This document shows, piece after piece, positions 23,301-33,304 of a stretch of DNA of 64,000 nucleotides. Under the pieces are notes generated by a model that made no database searches, was not told the DNA's origin, and worked only from the letters and a program-made list of their open reading frames with translations. Made by a program: the position numbers and the translations under genes. Source of the stretch: Seiridium cupressi. Lineage: Eukaryota > Ascomycota > Sordariomycetes > Amphisphaeriales > Sporocadaceae. The stretch spans positions 248,001-312,000 of the forward strand of contig JARVKI010000022.1 in the NCBI GenBank assembly GCA_036674765.1, written 5' to 3'. Within the stretch, counting starts at the first letter, position 1. Every line of letters begins with the position of its first letter.

Positions 23301-25256
23301 CTACATGTACATGATGGATCGGATTGCCCCGGCCATCAAGTGGTACTATGTACCGACCTCACCGGAGACCCTTCTTTGACCTGCAAATCTCCCCGTCCCT
23401 GGAGGAAGTCAATGTTCACAAACACCTAGAATCCACCCTAGCTGCCATTTGTGGCGTCTGCAGGCAGGGATTCTAGTGTCTGGTCGCATCAGGACCCATC
23501 CAATTTGGACTGGCGAGATCAGTCGCAATCAAGAGCAGTGGGGGCGTGTCGATGGTGGGCGGTTGGTCGGTGGGTAAGCCAAGCTTGTGAGGTGCGGCTG
23601 GGCTGCCCGGCTAAAAGGCGTGGGATGGACCAGCACTACGTACACATTTTGTGCGCTACGATGGGCATCGCGAGGTCGGAATTTGCCTCATGAGTTACGG
23701 CGAGAACTTCAACGGCTCTGTCGACGCCTTCCGGTTTCTTCCCGTCTCCCGTCGCTCCTCGATCAGCACATCTCGCCCGTGGCCTGCTAACTGGACAAAG
23801 AGAGCCAAATGAATGCCATCAATGTAGTACCTGTAGGGGTTCCCAGCATGTTGCCCACTTGGGTTGAGACATGGTGGGTTACCACCTACATAGCTCACGT
23901 ACACTCGTACACTCGAGCCTCCAGCGGGAACTAAAACGAACACCGAGTTCTGAAGCTCGGCCTATGACCTTCGACTTTGGTGCAGCTCCACTAAAAGAGC
24001 ACCAAAGAGATGACCTGAAATTCAAGGAACCGTACTGGTCGTTGTTGGGCCATGTGCAAAGAATCCCAAGGACAAAGCAATCATTGCATTGGTTTGGTGG
24101 CTTCAGGGACAACGATAACTCTAACGAGTCATATGTTGATGTCCAAGGACGAGCATTCACAATGGCTTGCGCCGTTCCGGCCATTACGAGGACGATATAT
24201 CAGCCACCCAGACTACGGAATACTCAGCATGCAGACTAATAGCTACGCGCATGTAATAAGTCCTAATTAATGTACACTCCAGCCTCTTGGGACGGGGCAC
24301 ATTGCATGCACTGGGAAGGAAAGCCTATTACATTGTGTACACGGAGACCCCTAGCAGTAGAGCTTCTTCGCTGGCGTTTTCATGTCCACAAGCCTCCAAT
24401 GCCTTGAGCAGCATTATATAGCGGTAACTTTACGCTCTCCAAGCTGCCTGCCGCTGTGACAGGTGAAGGACCACACGCGTACCTGGAATTCCAATCGAGC
24501 AGCACGGCCACCTCAGACTAAAATATGCCTGATATATTACTATTGCGCTTCTGTGCTTGACGCTGGAAATGAACGGCCTCAAACAATAAGGTAACTACTT
24601 TGCAAGACAATGTCACAATTGCAGCAAATAAACATCCCCGAGCCCCTCACGTGGGGTTGGTTCAATGCCGAGACAAGGGTCGGGAGATCAACAAATGAAG
24701 CCACTGATATTCTGCAACAGCCCGCACCGCATGCGGCCGTGCCTGACCAAGATTGGGGCTACCTACATCAATCCAATGAACTGTTCGTGCGGATAAAATG
24801 GTCAGCGTATGTAGCTACCTGAGCGCCTATCTCACGCCCTAGGAGAATACAGCCGTACGCTGTGGCGCTGTGGCGTGCGCTGTTGCTGCTGAAGATGGCC
24901 TGAGCCGCAGTAAGCCCTGTCATTGTATCTATGCGCCTGGAAGTATGTACCTAGCCACAAGGGGTTTGGGTTTGAGAAAGTATCAACCCCGGGTGACTGG
25001 CATTACAACACCAGCAGTTCAAGAAGGTTTCAATTCGTTGAGACATACTCATATCTATTGCCAACAGGTAGATGGGCTCGCCGACTTTCTGATCTTTTGA
25101 TGACGAGGGAAGCAAATCAAGCCGGGTCTGTCTGGGTGGGATTGAGTCATTCCTCGGGCATCGAAGCGCTCAACCATTTTCGTCCCCTAGCAAGATCCTT
25201 GGCAAGGATTTGACCGCGAAAAGCCTATTTCCAACCAGCCCCTTATATACAGAGCC
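23301..25256. other. Intergenic between UGP1 and the DUF3605 gene
   Basis: About 2 kb between divergent genes. Short open frames on both strands lack domains. A GT-rich patch near 23535-23580 is the only compositional oddity. No gene is supported. Confidence 0.55.
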
Positions 25257-25986
25257 ATGGGCAGCAGCCTTGCCGACCTACCATATTGGCACGTTAATGT
25301 GCCCGAATCCGAGAGGACAGAAGAATGCCCAGAGTTCCTCGGCGGCCTCAGCCCCAAGGATGTCGGAATCATCAGCACTCCGGATGAGGACTACCACGTT
25401 ATCACCTGGACCGAAGTCCAGAAGATTGTTGCAGACAACCGACTCGGCGCCTTCCAGCGACTGCCCTCGGAACTAAGAAAGTACCTCGGCTTCAACTGGA
25501 AGCTGAAGCAGGACCATGGCAGCGTTATGAACTTTGTCTTGAACGAGCGGCTGGGATGGCAGGTTCCAACCGTGCCCAAGGGCAAGCCGTTTGAACTGCA
25601 AGAGGACATCAAGATTCTCTGGAACGACTGGCCGTATGGCCTCGACAAGAGGATAGTGCACCTCGTCGTCTGGACCAAGTTTGAGCTCGAGGATGACCCG
25701 GCCACCGACGATCTTACCGTGGAAGCAAGAAAGGAAATTGATGATTATGTCAAACGAACGTTCGGTGCTAAGCTGGCCGAGGATAATGTAAGTACAAGAC
25801 AAACCTCCCCAGGCAATGCCTCGATGATTCGCTAAGCTTGCCGTATAGTATGTCTGGTTCAAAAACTGGAGATCTCTAAAGTCAGTCCAAGCTGTCGAGC
25901 ATTTTCACGTCATGCTGTTTGACCCTGATCCGGCCTTCATTGATGAAATCACGAACGGCGATGTCCCTCTCTGTAGGAAAGTTTGA
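25257..25986 (+). CDS. GIG1-type N-acetylglucosamine-induced protein (DUF3605)
   Basis: CDS join(25257..25787,25849..25986), 222 aa. The protein fits the DUF3605 family, which includes Candida GIG1, a GlcNAc-induced gene; its biochemical function is unknown. Visible family features are an N-terminal [18 protein letters not shown] near the middle, a WNDWPYGL segment followed by HLVVWTKF, and a C-terminal HFHVMLF. The single 61-nt intron (GTAAGT donor, GTATAG acceptor) joins DN to YVWFKNW without a frame change. No signal peptide or membrane segment is seen, so it is likely cytosolic. It is convergent with the FolB-domain gene, only 135 nt away. Confidence 0.82.
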
Positions 25987-26121
25987 GGCCGTGATATGTA
26001 GTTTGGGGTGACAGTCTGGCTGGGCGTAGATGACCAAGAGACATAGACTATATAATAGATTCCAGTCCGATCACGAAATCAAGCCGTGGCTTTTATCCAG
26101 TTCCACATCTGAGTTCGGATC

Positions 26122-27121
26122 TCATGATAGATCTGCTCCTGCCTTGATAATCACTTCTGGGCTGTCTGCAAACGGTACTGCAATAGGCTTTCCAAGGGTC
26201 AACTTCACCTGCCAGCCTCTTTCCCTCGCTGTCTTTGGGTCATCCCCGACCTTGAACTCCTCCAATATCCTTCCTGTCACTAGGGCTCCCAGCGCCTCCA
26301 GCGTCTCGAAGGTGGAGGCCTCCATCGTCTATTCAATGATTAGCACAAATGCATACGACGTAGAAGTTCAGCGCAGCACAAACCTCGGTCACAAGCCTCT
26401 CGATTTCTGGGTGAATGTCGCGCGTGACATCCAGCTTGTCGATTTCCACATCTGCGACTACCATTTGCTTCGCTTTTCTCTCATTGTCATTCACTCCAAT
26501 AAGCACCGGGATATGCAGATCATGTAATCTCAAACTCCGCGCATAGCTCTTGAGCGGGTTCTTCTCTGAGCCCGCCTGGAAGCACGCCGTGACCGTCAAG
26601 CTGACCCCCGAGCCGAGCAAGCTGGCTTTGGGAAGATGCACGGTCAGGGACAGGCTCTTCAGCCGGTCAGTGTCCAGGAACGGCACCCGATCCAGCGGCA
26701 AGGCGCGCGTGCTGCCATCTACAACCCGACCGGTCAGTCCTACCCAGAGCAGTTCAAACACATCGCCCGAACTGGGGCCATCCGTCTCGGCTCTGGCTAG
26801 AACCGCAGGATCCTTCGGGGGGCTCGAACTGTCAAACAGCTTCAGGCTGCCTAGGAGGTTCTTGCTCAAGTTCCCATAGTGCGCGGTATCGCCGCTGACC
26901 TTGTCGGACTCTGAGGCAGCGCCGAACGGCCTAGCGAACGAGACCTCGGTCGAGACCAGCGCCGGCTGCGGCTTGTTGGCCCGGCCCCAGGCGTCCCGAC
27001 CGACGGGGATGGTGCCTTGCAGATTGCGCACGCGCACTACGGCAATGGGCTCCCCGGCGGCTGCGGCCACTGCCCAGGTGGAAAGAAGAGGCGCAGGGGG
27101 GTCGGGCTTCGGAGTGGTCAT
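26122..27121 (-). CDS. Tandem FolB (dihydroneopterin aldolase-like) domain protein
   Basis: CDS complement(join(26122..26328,26384..27121)), 314 aa. FolB-fold enzymes include dihydroneopterin aldolase and epimerase of folate synthesis. Two copies of the fold can be traced. The first is about 20-110 (IAVVRVRNLQG, VGRDAWG, PQPALVSTEVSF, DTAHYGNLSK). The second is about 200-310 (HDLHIPVLIGVNDNERKAK, VVADVEID, then STFETLEALGALV and WQVKLTLGKP). The arrangement resembles the N-terminal part of fungal Fol1 without the HPPK and DHPS domains. The 55-nt intron (GTTTGT donor, AATAG acceptor) joins VTE to TMEAS in phase 0. An alternative Met at 27148 adds nine residues. Whether it is catalytic is uncertain. 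Confidence 0.8.
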
Positions 27122-27693
27122 GATGTAGGACTTAAGAGTTGAGAACATGAGCGTCGCGGAGAACCTGTGTCACGAGCGTCTGATATACTGGAATAACGAG
27201 CATATGATGTCAAGAAAATTCAGTGATGAAAAAACTGAGGTGAGGATCCTGTATGTACTCTGTATGCACGTCCTACTCGATTGTAAGGTCTTGTCGGTGA
27301 GATCAAGATCAATGAAATACCTTTGTTGGCTTTTGTATTGGCGGATGACATTCACAGAGCAGATCATCAGCCCCGCAAACGCTGCATTAGGCGTCAGAGA
27401 GCTTTCAGCCTAGAAAATCATCTCACTGATGGGGAGGTAACACAACACAACCCAGACGAGAGGGATTCTTCTTAGAATGATTTGTATTAAGTCTGCATAA
27501 AATATCGTCCTAGATAATTATTTATTCTACACGAATAATTCCGGGCTTAATTAGAAAGGTGCTTGGAAGAAAAGTCTTGTTTGCAGCAGTGAGCCTTGAG
27601 CTAGCAGATCAGCGAGATACTCAGCAATTCTCAGGCCGAGTTACTCTCAAGGACTCAAGTTGCGGCGCACCTATATCAGTCGCCATTCATCAC
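27122..27693. other. Intergenic between FolB and GNAT genes
   Basis: AT-rich near 27480-27560. It contains the promoter of the FolB gene and the 3' flank of the GNAT gene. No gene is seen. Confidence 0.5.
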
Positions 27694-28387
27694 TCAATTG
27701 AGTGCTCTAGGTTCCCAGATCATCGACCAGGTTTTGTGGGTTTCCGTCGCACCCCATTGACTCATATCAAGCTCTTGTAATTCGACATCTTTGAACCCCA
27801 GCCCAGCGTACAGAGAGTGGCCGTCTTCAGACGATTGGAGGTAAACTATCATTCCCAGCCTCTGTGCCTCGTCGAGCACCTTCTTGATGAGCATTGTTCC
27901 AGCACCGCGGCGTTTGTGCTTGGGGTCCGTCTGCAGCATATGAAGGTCTTGACACCCATCCCATTAGATCGCCATTGAACTACATTGGTTCGGGTAGGAA
28001 ACACTCACAAACATAAGGTCTATCACCCAGGATCTCAATCCTCTGCTTCTGCAACCCTCCAAATAACAACTCACAAGCCTCCGCATTGCAACCCTGGCCA
28101 AACTCCCTTGGCGTCAGCTCTGGCTTTTCAGTGTAAATGTGCCATTTGGCAAATGCGACCATCTGTTCCTCGCCTTCGATATCCGTATCGACCACCTTGA
28201 GCCATCGAGTAGTCGGGTCGTCCTTCAACTGTTTGGTAAGAAACTCAGCCCTCCCCTCCTTGGCGTTGGCCGGCATGGGGCCGGGGAAGAGGATTGCATT
28301 GAACGGACTGGGCCCATACGCGATGGCCTCAATCTCGACGGCACGTTGCGCGTCGGCTTCCGAAGCGGGCTGGACTTGGAGAGGCAT
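27694..28387 (-). CDS. GNAT-family N-acetyltransferase
   Basis: CDS complement(join(27694..27947,28009..28387)), 210 aa. An acetyl-CoA-dependent N-acyltransferase with the GNAT fold. The N-terminal strand (MPLQVQPASEADAQRAVEIE) is typical. Motif A reads LHMLQTDPKHKRRGAGTML, with the RRGAGT acetyl-CoA loop, followed by YLQSSEDGHSLYAGLGF. The 61-nt intron has a GTGAGT donor and TCAAG acceptor, and splicing creates the Tyr-Leu-His strand that leads into motif A. An upstream Met at 28420 would add 11 residues. The substrate cannot be deduced; many fungal relatives are uncharacterised. Confidence 0.85.
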
Positions 28388-29067
28388 GGTGAAACTCCGG
28401 TGCTGTCCAAAGGCTTGCATCCATCACTCCTTGGGTAGGTCAGATATGTCTTATTTGTATAGATTCCGCATCCGCCAGACACCGCCGACTGCAACGCCGG
28501 GCGCCTAAGCTATGTCCGGAGTCTCATGGCGTGATATTTGATATTGATCCGCCGTGACTCGCCCGGCGTTCAGGACCTTGGCACCGGGGGCAGCCTCGTC
28601 ACCGAGTCGCTGGAATAGGAAGGTGTGGAGGTAAAGGATTATATAGCGGCCCTGGGTAGGGCGGGCTTATATTGCAGCTAGTGAATGGAATAGGTACACT
28701 GGCGTGATCTTTAGCACGGGATCAAATAACCTTGCTGTTTTTGCATACAAAAGAAACACTACAGCAGTCAGCAAACAGGAAAGCAAAGGAAATCCTTGAT
28801 TAAAGCCCCGAGTGCACTTGAATACTAGGATTATAGTACACATTTACTTATTTTACTACCGTATCCGTTGTTAGAATGCGTCGGGTCTAGAGTCGTCCCT
28901 CCCTGGCTGCAATCGCTAAGAACCCGCAGCGCCGGGGCCTGGAAAACCTTTGATGTGCAGCGTTCATGCCTACCGATGGACTGCCTCGCGCTCCTCATGA
29001 CATATAGCTTTCTGTAACCCGAACTTCCTTGCCTGATTGACGTTTCGTGTACCCGTTTGGCGGCAAA
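28388..29067. promoter_or_regulatory. Divergent promoter region, GNAT and MYND-SET genes
   Basis: 680 nt between two head-to-head starts. AT-rich around 28830-28870. I identify no specific element. Confidence 0.4.
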
Positions 29068-30805
29068 ATGGACATGCCCCCGGAACTGAAGCTTGTCGGC
29101 ACACCGTCATCACCGCGAGGGCGATCCCTTACCGCATCTCGTTCCTTCGAGCCAGGCGAGCTCATCGCCCAATTCGCGACTCCGTGCATCGTACTTCCAG
29201 GCTCACCTTCTCTCCAGGTCACCTGCTCTCATTGCCTGCGCACAGATACAGCCGTACGGGCGTGTACCGGTTGCAGGAGCACGTACTACTGTTCCACGCC
29301 ATGCCAGAAATCCGACTGGAGTGAGGCGCACAAGGCTGAGTGCAAGGTGTTCAAGAAAGTCAAGGCAGAAGGCCATGATGTGCTGCCCACGCCTGTGCGG
29401 GCGCTCGTGCAGATGCTCCTAAGGCCGGACATGAAAGCCGCGGCTGCGGAGATGGAGGGCCATGTCGAGGCGTTCAAGAGAAACGAGCCGGAATGGAGGG
29501 ACATGCAGTTGCAGGCAATGGCTTCTCTGCATTATTTGTGGCGGGAGGCGACACAGAAGCGTGTAAGAGAGGCCATCGAGCTACTTTGCAAGGTACGTTG
29601 CCATTTCCACACGAGCAAGCTGTGGCGGAAGATGGGCTGATCATGCTGGCTATAGCTACAAGTCAACTCCTTTAACCGGAAGGACGAGGATGTAGGCCAG
29701 ACAGGAATCTTCTTCAACCCGGCATTGTCAATGGTCAATCATTCTTGTCTACCAAATGCTCATGTGCAATTTAGTGGGAGGAAGGCCATTTTGCGTGCCA
29801 ACACAGCAATCGAAGAGGGTGCGGAAGTCGACATCTCCTACATTGGTATGTGAACCACGTTGGAAAAACTGGTGTACGCCCCTTTACTGACGATATGCAG
29901 ACTGCAATCTCCATCGGTCACACCGGCAACGGGCATTGAAAGAGCGATGGCACTTTGGCTGCGCATGTCCAAGGTGCCGCGATGACCTAGACGTGTATCA
30001 AGTGGCTCGACTGTATCCCTCAATCAAGTGCACTTTCTTGAGTCTCAATGCTGATCTGAAACCACCGCAAGAGCCGTCTGCTTCCCTTGCAGATAAAGAG
30101 ATCAAAGCAGTTGTCGAAAAGATCTATCTGGCGTGTTCCACACCACCCAGCGCTTCAGGCCTACCGAATTACCTTGACCAAGTCTTCCGAGAGCGCTGGC
30201 AGTTGTGTGAGCCTCTTCGCAGAGCTAACCTCTTCGCCATCGAGCCGCTGCCACAAGTGATGGGAGAGGCCACCCTATACTTTGGAGAGCGAGGGGCTTT
30301 CCCAAGTAGCCTGGCTGTAAGCTGTTTCCTCGCCATATACAGTGACCCCTTCAAGAGTCCCATGCCATTCGGCCCCTCGCGCGTTAAGGGACTGCTGATG
30401 CTTGCCAATATTCTGAGTAATACTGCACCCATGAGCGGTTCGAGTATGCCGAGCCACGGCGGGTCTTTGGACGGCAGAGTTGCGCAGGCACTGAGCAAAA
30501 TGGACCAGGCTACCATGGCACAAGCGATACTTACAATAGTCGTGCATTGGGCGGCCTCCGCGCACTCGGAGGATTGGCAGATCCACAAGGAGGCCAGCAT
30601 GCAGCTTAGGGACATCGAGAACCTGCCAGGACGTGAGAAGGAAAAGTCTCTTATTCAGGCTTGGGCGAAACACCAGGACAACCCCGAGGCTGCAATGTTT
30701 TACGAAGTCGCCGTGCTGAAGCCGATACGAGAGCTGGCGGGGTTTGCCTTGGAGATTATGGACTCGCACTTCGGTACCAGACAAGGCTTGTTGGCAAACA
30801 AATAG
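29068..30805 (+). CDS. MYND-finger SET-domain protein (SMYD-like)
   Basis: CDS join(29068..29592,29656..29845,29901..30805), 539 aa. Likely a lysine methyltransferase of the SMYD/Set5-Set6 kind; the target is unknown. An N-terminal SET segment (GRSLTASRSFEPGELIA) is split by a MYND zinc finger at about 53-92 (CSHCLRTDTAVRACTGC, YYCSTPCQ, HKAEC). Exon 2 carries the SET core with NHSCLPNA from about 203, and GAEVDISYI. Exon 3 begins with a post-SET Cys cluster (FGCACPRC) and continues with a helical C-terminus. Both introns (63 and 55 nt, GTACGT/TATAG and GTATGT/TGCAG) keep the frame. The start at 29068 is the first ATG in frame; the open frame extends upstream only with a GTG. Confidence 0.88.
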
Positions 30806-30946
30806 AAAGCACGAACAAAACAAGACCCTGATTACTTGACTTTTTGTCCAGGGGTGATTATGATATTAAAAGTTATATGCTGTAATGGCCTTAACCGATG
30901 AGATTCCATTTTATGCAGCGCTTCCGTTCTTGAAGTAATGCAAACC

Positions 30947-30975
<29 letters not shown>
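30947..30975. repeat. Poly-A run, about 29 nt
   Basis: An uninterrupted A homopolymer located 140 nt downstream of the MYND-SET gene. It may be genomic or an assembly artefact beside the nearby gap. Confidence 0.8.
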
Positions 30976-30977
<2 letters not shown>

Positions 30978-31052
30978 ATATTAAAATGATAAAAGAAAAA
31001 AATTAAAGCACAGGGGAAGTTGGGTGGGGGGGTTAGGTTGGCCCCATTTTTT

Positions 31053-31062
31053 NNNNNNNNNN
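31053..31062. other. Assembly gap (10 N)
   Basis: Ten N bases flanked by low-complexity A/T-rich sequence with long A runs on both sides. The true length is unknown. Confidence 0.98.
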
Positions 31063-31155
31063 TTTTCTTTTGTTTATTATTTTATTAATTTTTATTTGTT
31101 TTTTTGTCTTTTACCGTTTTTTTTATATTTTTTGCAGCGTTTCTTTTCTTTAATT

Positions 31156-31159
<4 letters not shown>

Positions 31160-31194
<35 letters not shown>
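31160..31194. repeat. Poly-A run, about 35 nt
   Basis: An A homopolymer about 40 nt from the stop codon of the coiled-coil gene, on the opposite side of the gap from the first A run. Confidence 0.8.
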
Positions 31195-31197
<3 letters not shown>

Positions 31198-31234
31198 GAT
31201 TACCTAGATACAAAGAAAATATGAACTGACTCGA

Positions 31235-32842
31235 TCATGATGCTGGTCGACTTTCTGTGCCCGCCTTTTTTGTACTCCGGCTCGCGACCCTCTTTTTGAC
31301 CTTGCCAGCCGTTGCAAGCTTGCGGTCTGGCTGAAGAAGTGAGTTCAGAATATCATGATCCTTGAGAGCCGGCCGTTTTGCTGGAGGTGTTTTGGGCAGG
31401 CTCTCCATACTCGGACTCGGCTTCATGAAAAGCTTTCTTTTCCGGCCGTCCTCTGGCCGTGGTGTGCTCGGGACCTCTCCATCCTCGCTGCCGTGCACGT
31501 GGACAGTCGACGCCGTCTCACTACTTGCCGCTCCTGACCCAAGCTCCAAGTCCTGGACCCGACTGCGCAAAAAGCGAATTTCGTGCTGGATTGGCTCCAC
31601 GTGATCTAGGCGAGTGACGATGTCGCTGATGTTTTGGGTGAGGGAGGCAAGCGTTTCCGCCGGAATGACAGGCTTGCTTTGCATCTCTGCCCGTTCGCGT
31701 GCCATCGCCCTTCTCATATCCTCGACTTCGGTCTTGAATGCAGCAACTTCCTTGGTGACCGCCCTGGCCCCTATTTTACTCTCTTCGCTGTCAGTCTTTG
31801 CGTTGTTCAACTCCTTCTTCAATTGCTGAAGCTCCGTTTTCGTGGCTGAAAGATCCTCTGCATATGATTGGGCCGCTTTGCTATCCTCTTCCCGGTTGTT
31901 TCTTGCGTCAGACAACTCCTTCCGCAAGTGCTCAAGCTCGGTTTGCATTGCTGAGAGGTCTTTCGCATATGCTCTGGCGGTCTGACGATTCTCCTCGCTG
32001 TTCTTCCTCGCGTCATCCAACTCCGTTCGAAGATCCTTGAGCTCCGACTGTGCATCGGCCAAGACATTTTTGCTAACATCAATTTCTTCTCGCAGGTTTG
32101 CCTTGAATATTTCAAACGATCGCACTGTCTCTGCTCGGATCGCGGATAGTTCCTCCTCGGTTTCCGCCAACTCCCTTTGGAAATCACTGCTGTGCTTCTC
32201 CAAGGAGCGCGTCGTGTCCTCTTGAGTTGCGGATAACGCCTGTTTGGTCGCGGCTATAGCTTCTCTGAGCTCTTGGCTGTGCTTATCTAAAGAGCCAGCT
32301 GTTTCGTCTCTGGCGGTGGATAGGGCCTGTATATGCCCGCGCAATTCCTTGACGTTTTTCTTCAGCGAATCTGAGATCTCCAGCTTGGCGGCGGACATGG
32401 ACCCATTGGCTGCCCTGATATCCGCTTCGAGTCTGGTCAGTCTCGAATCATCAGATGCTAGCCGCTTGATATCTCCAACCCTGACGGCGAGCGAGGCGAA
32501 CTCGGAACCGAGTGATTCGGATCTACCAGACTGGTCGCGGAGATCATTTTCCAGACTGCCGAGCTCTTCCCTCAACGTCTGGACCTCCTCCTCCACTCGT
32601 GATACAGCACTATCGACGACAAAAGTCCACCGTTGCGACGAGGGAGTTTCGTGCCGGGCGAACAAGTAGTTGTAATGCTTTGCGTGGGAATCATAGCCAA
32701 CTGTGGGTGTTGCCAGCCGCGCCTTGGCGTTGGAGAACTGCTTGGGAATGATGCTTCCACTATGTGAAAGGGCCAGACATGCGGGTGTGCAGGTCACGGC
32801 AGAGCTGATCACAGACGGGTTCAGAAAATCAAGCAGAACCAT
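31235..32842 (-). CDS. Long coiled-coil protein with internal repeats, function unknown
   Basis: Single exon, 535 aa. I do not recognise the protein. Residues 1-75 are mixed (MVLLDFLNPSVISSAVTC...). About 78-435 form a nearly continuous coiled coil, with regularly spaced Leu and charged residues. Two sets of internal repeats stand out: a 29-residue unit at about 184-241 and a 35-residue unit three times at 267-371 (see findings). The C-terminal 100 residues are basic and Pro/Ser-rich, with clusters such as DGRKRKLFMK and VKKRVASRSTKK that suggest nuclear localisation. The first ATG in the frame is at 32842; the frame extends six codons further without an ATG. An upstream exon cannot be excluded. 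Divergent from the exonuclease gene. Confidence 0.75.
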   Translation of the reverse strand: MVLLDFLNPSVISSAVTCTPACLALSHSGSIIPKQFSNAKARLATPTVGYDSHAKHYNYLFARHETPSSQRWTFVVDSAVSRVEEEVQTLREELGSLENDLRDQSGRSESLGSEFASLAVRVGDIKRLASDDSRLTRLEADIRAANGSMSAAKLEISDSLKKNVKELRGHIQALSTARDETAGSLDKHSQELREAIAATKQALSATQEDTTRSLEKHSSDFQRELAETEEELSAIRAETVRSFEIFKANLREEIDVSKNVLADAQSELKDLRTELDDARKNSEENRQTARAYAKDLSAMQTELEHLRKELSDARNNREEDSKAAQSYAEDLSATKTELQQLKKELNNAKTDSEESKIGARAVTKEVAAFKTEVEDMRRAMARERAEMQSKPVIPAETLASLTQNISDIVTRLDHVEPIQHEIRFLRSRVQDLELGSGAASSETASTVHVHGSEDGEVPSTPRPEDGRKRKLFMKPSPSMESLPKTPPAKRPALKDHDILNSLLQPDRKLATAGKVKKRVASRSTKKAGTESRPAS

Positions 32843-33304
32843 ACTGTCACGATGGTCCACAACAACATGGACAATTAAGTCTCGATAAAAGGATCACGTC
32901 GATAGCAGTGGCATTAGCAAAGAGCAGCTCCCACCCTTTCCAGCCGGTGTCTCATGGCCTCCTTGTCGCTGGCAAGCCGGGTCACTAGGGACGGATGATG
33001 ATGGCAATTGCTATAATAAGTGTTCGGAGCGCTGAAGGTCTACATTAGGTGGTCGGGGGGGAAAAAATAACTTAGCTTAAGAACACTAACCTAGGGGGGG
33101 CCCCACACCTGCTACTTGTCAACCCGTTGCAGGGATTAGAGCCCACTAATAAGATCTACTCTAATGTACTAACAGGTAACTACTGCGACCACATTTACCC
33201 TAAAGGTTATCCCTGTCGCCTCTACGAAATCTCAACTGCAGCGAATCGCCTCACTTCGCACCACTTTTTGTCGCGTGCTTCCTCCTTCTGTCTCGCGCGC
33301 CGCA
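32843..33304. promoter_or_regulatory. Short divergent promoter, coiled-coil and REX1 genes
   Basis: 462 nt between two start codons on opposite strands. It contains G-runs near 33053-33060 and 33095-33101. No defined element is recognised. Confidence 0.4.
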
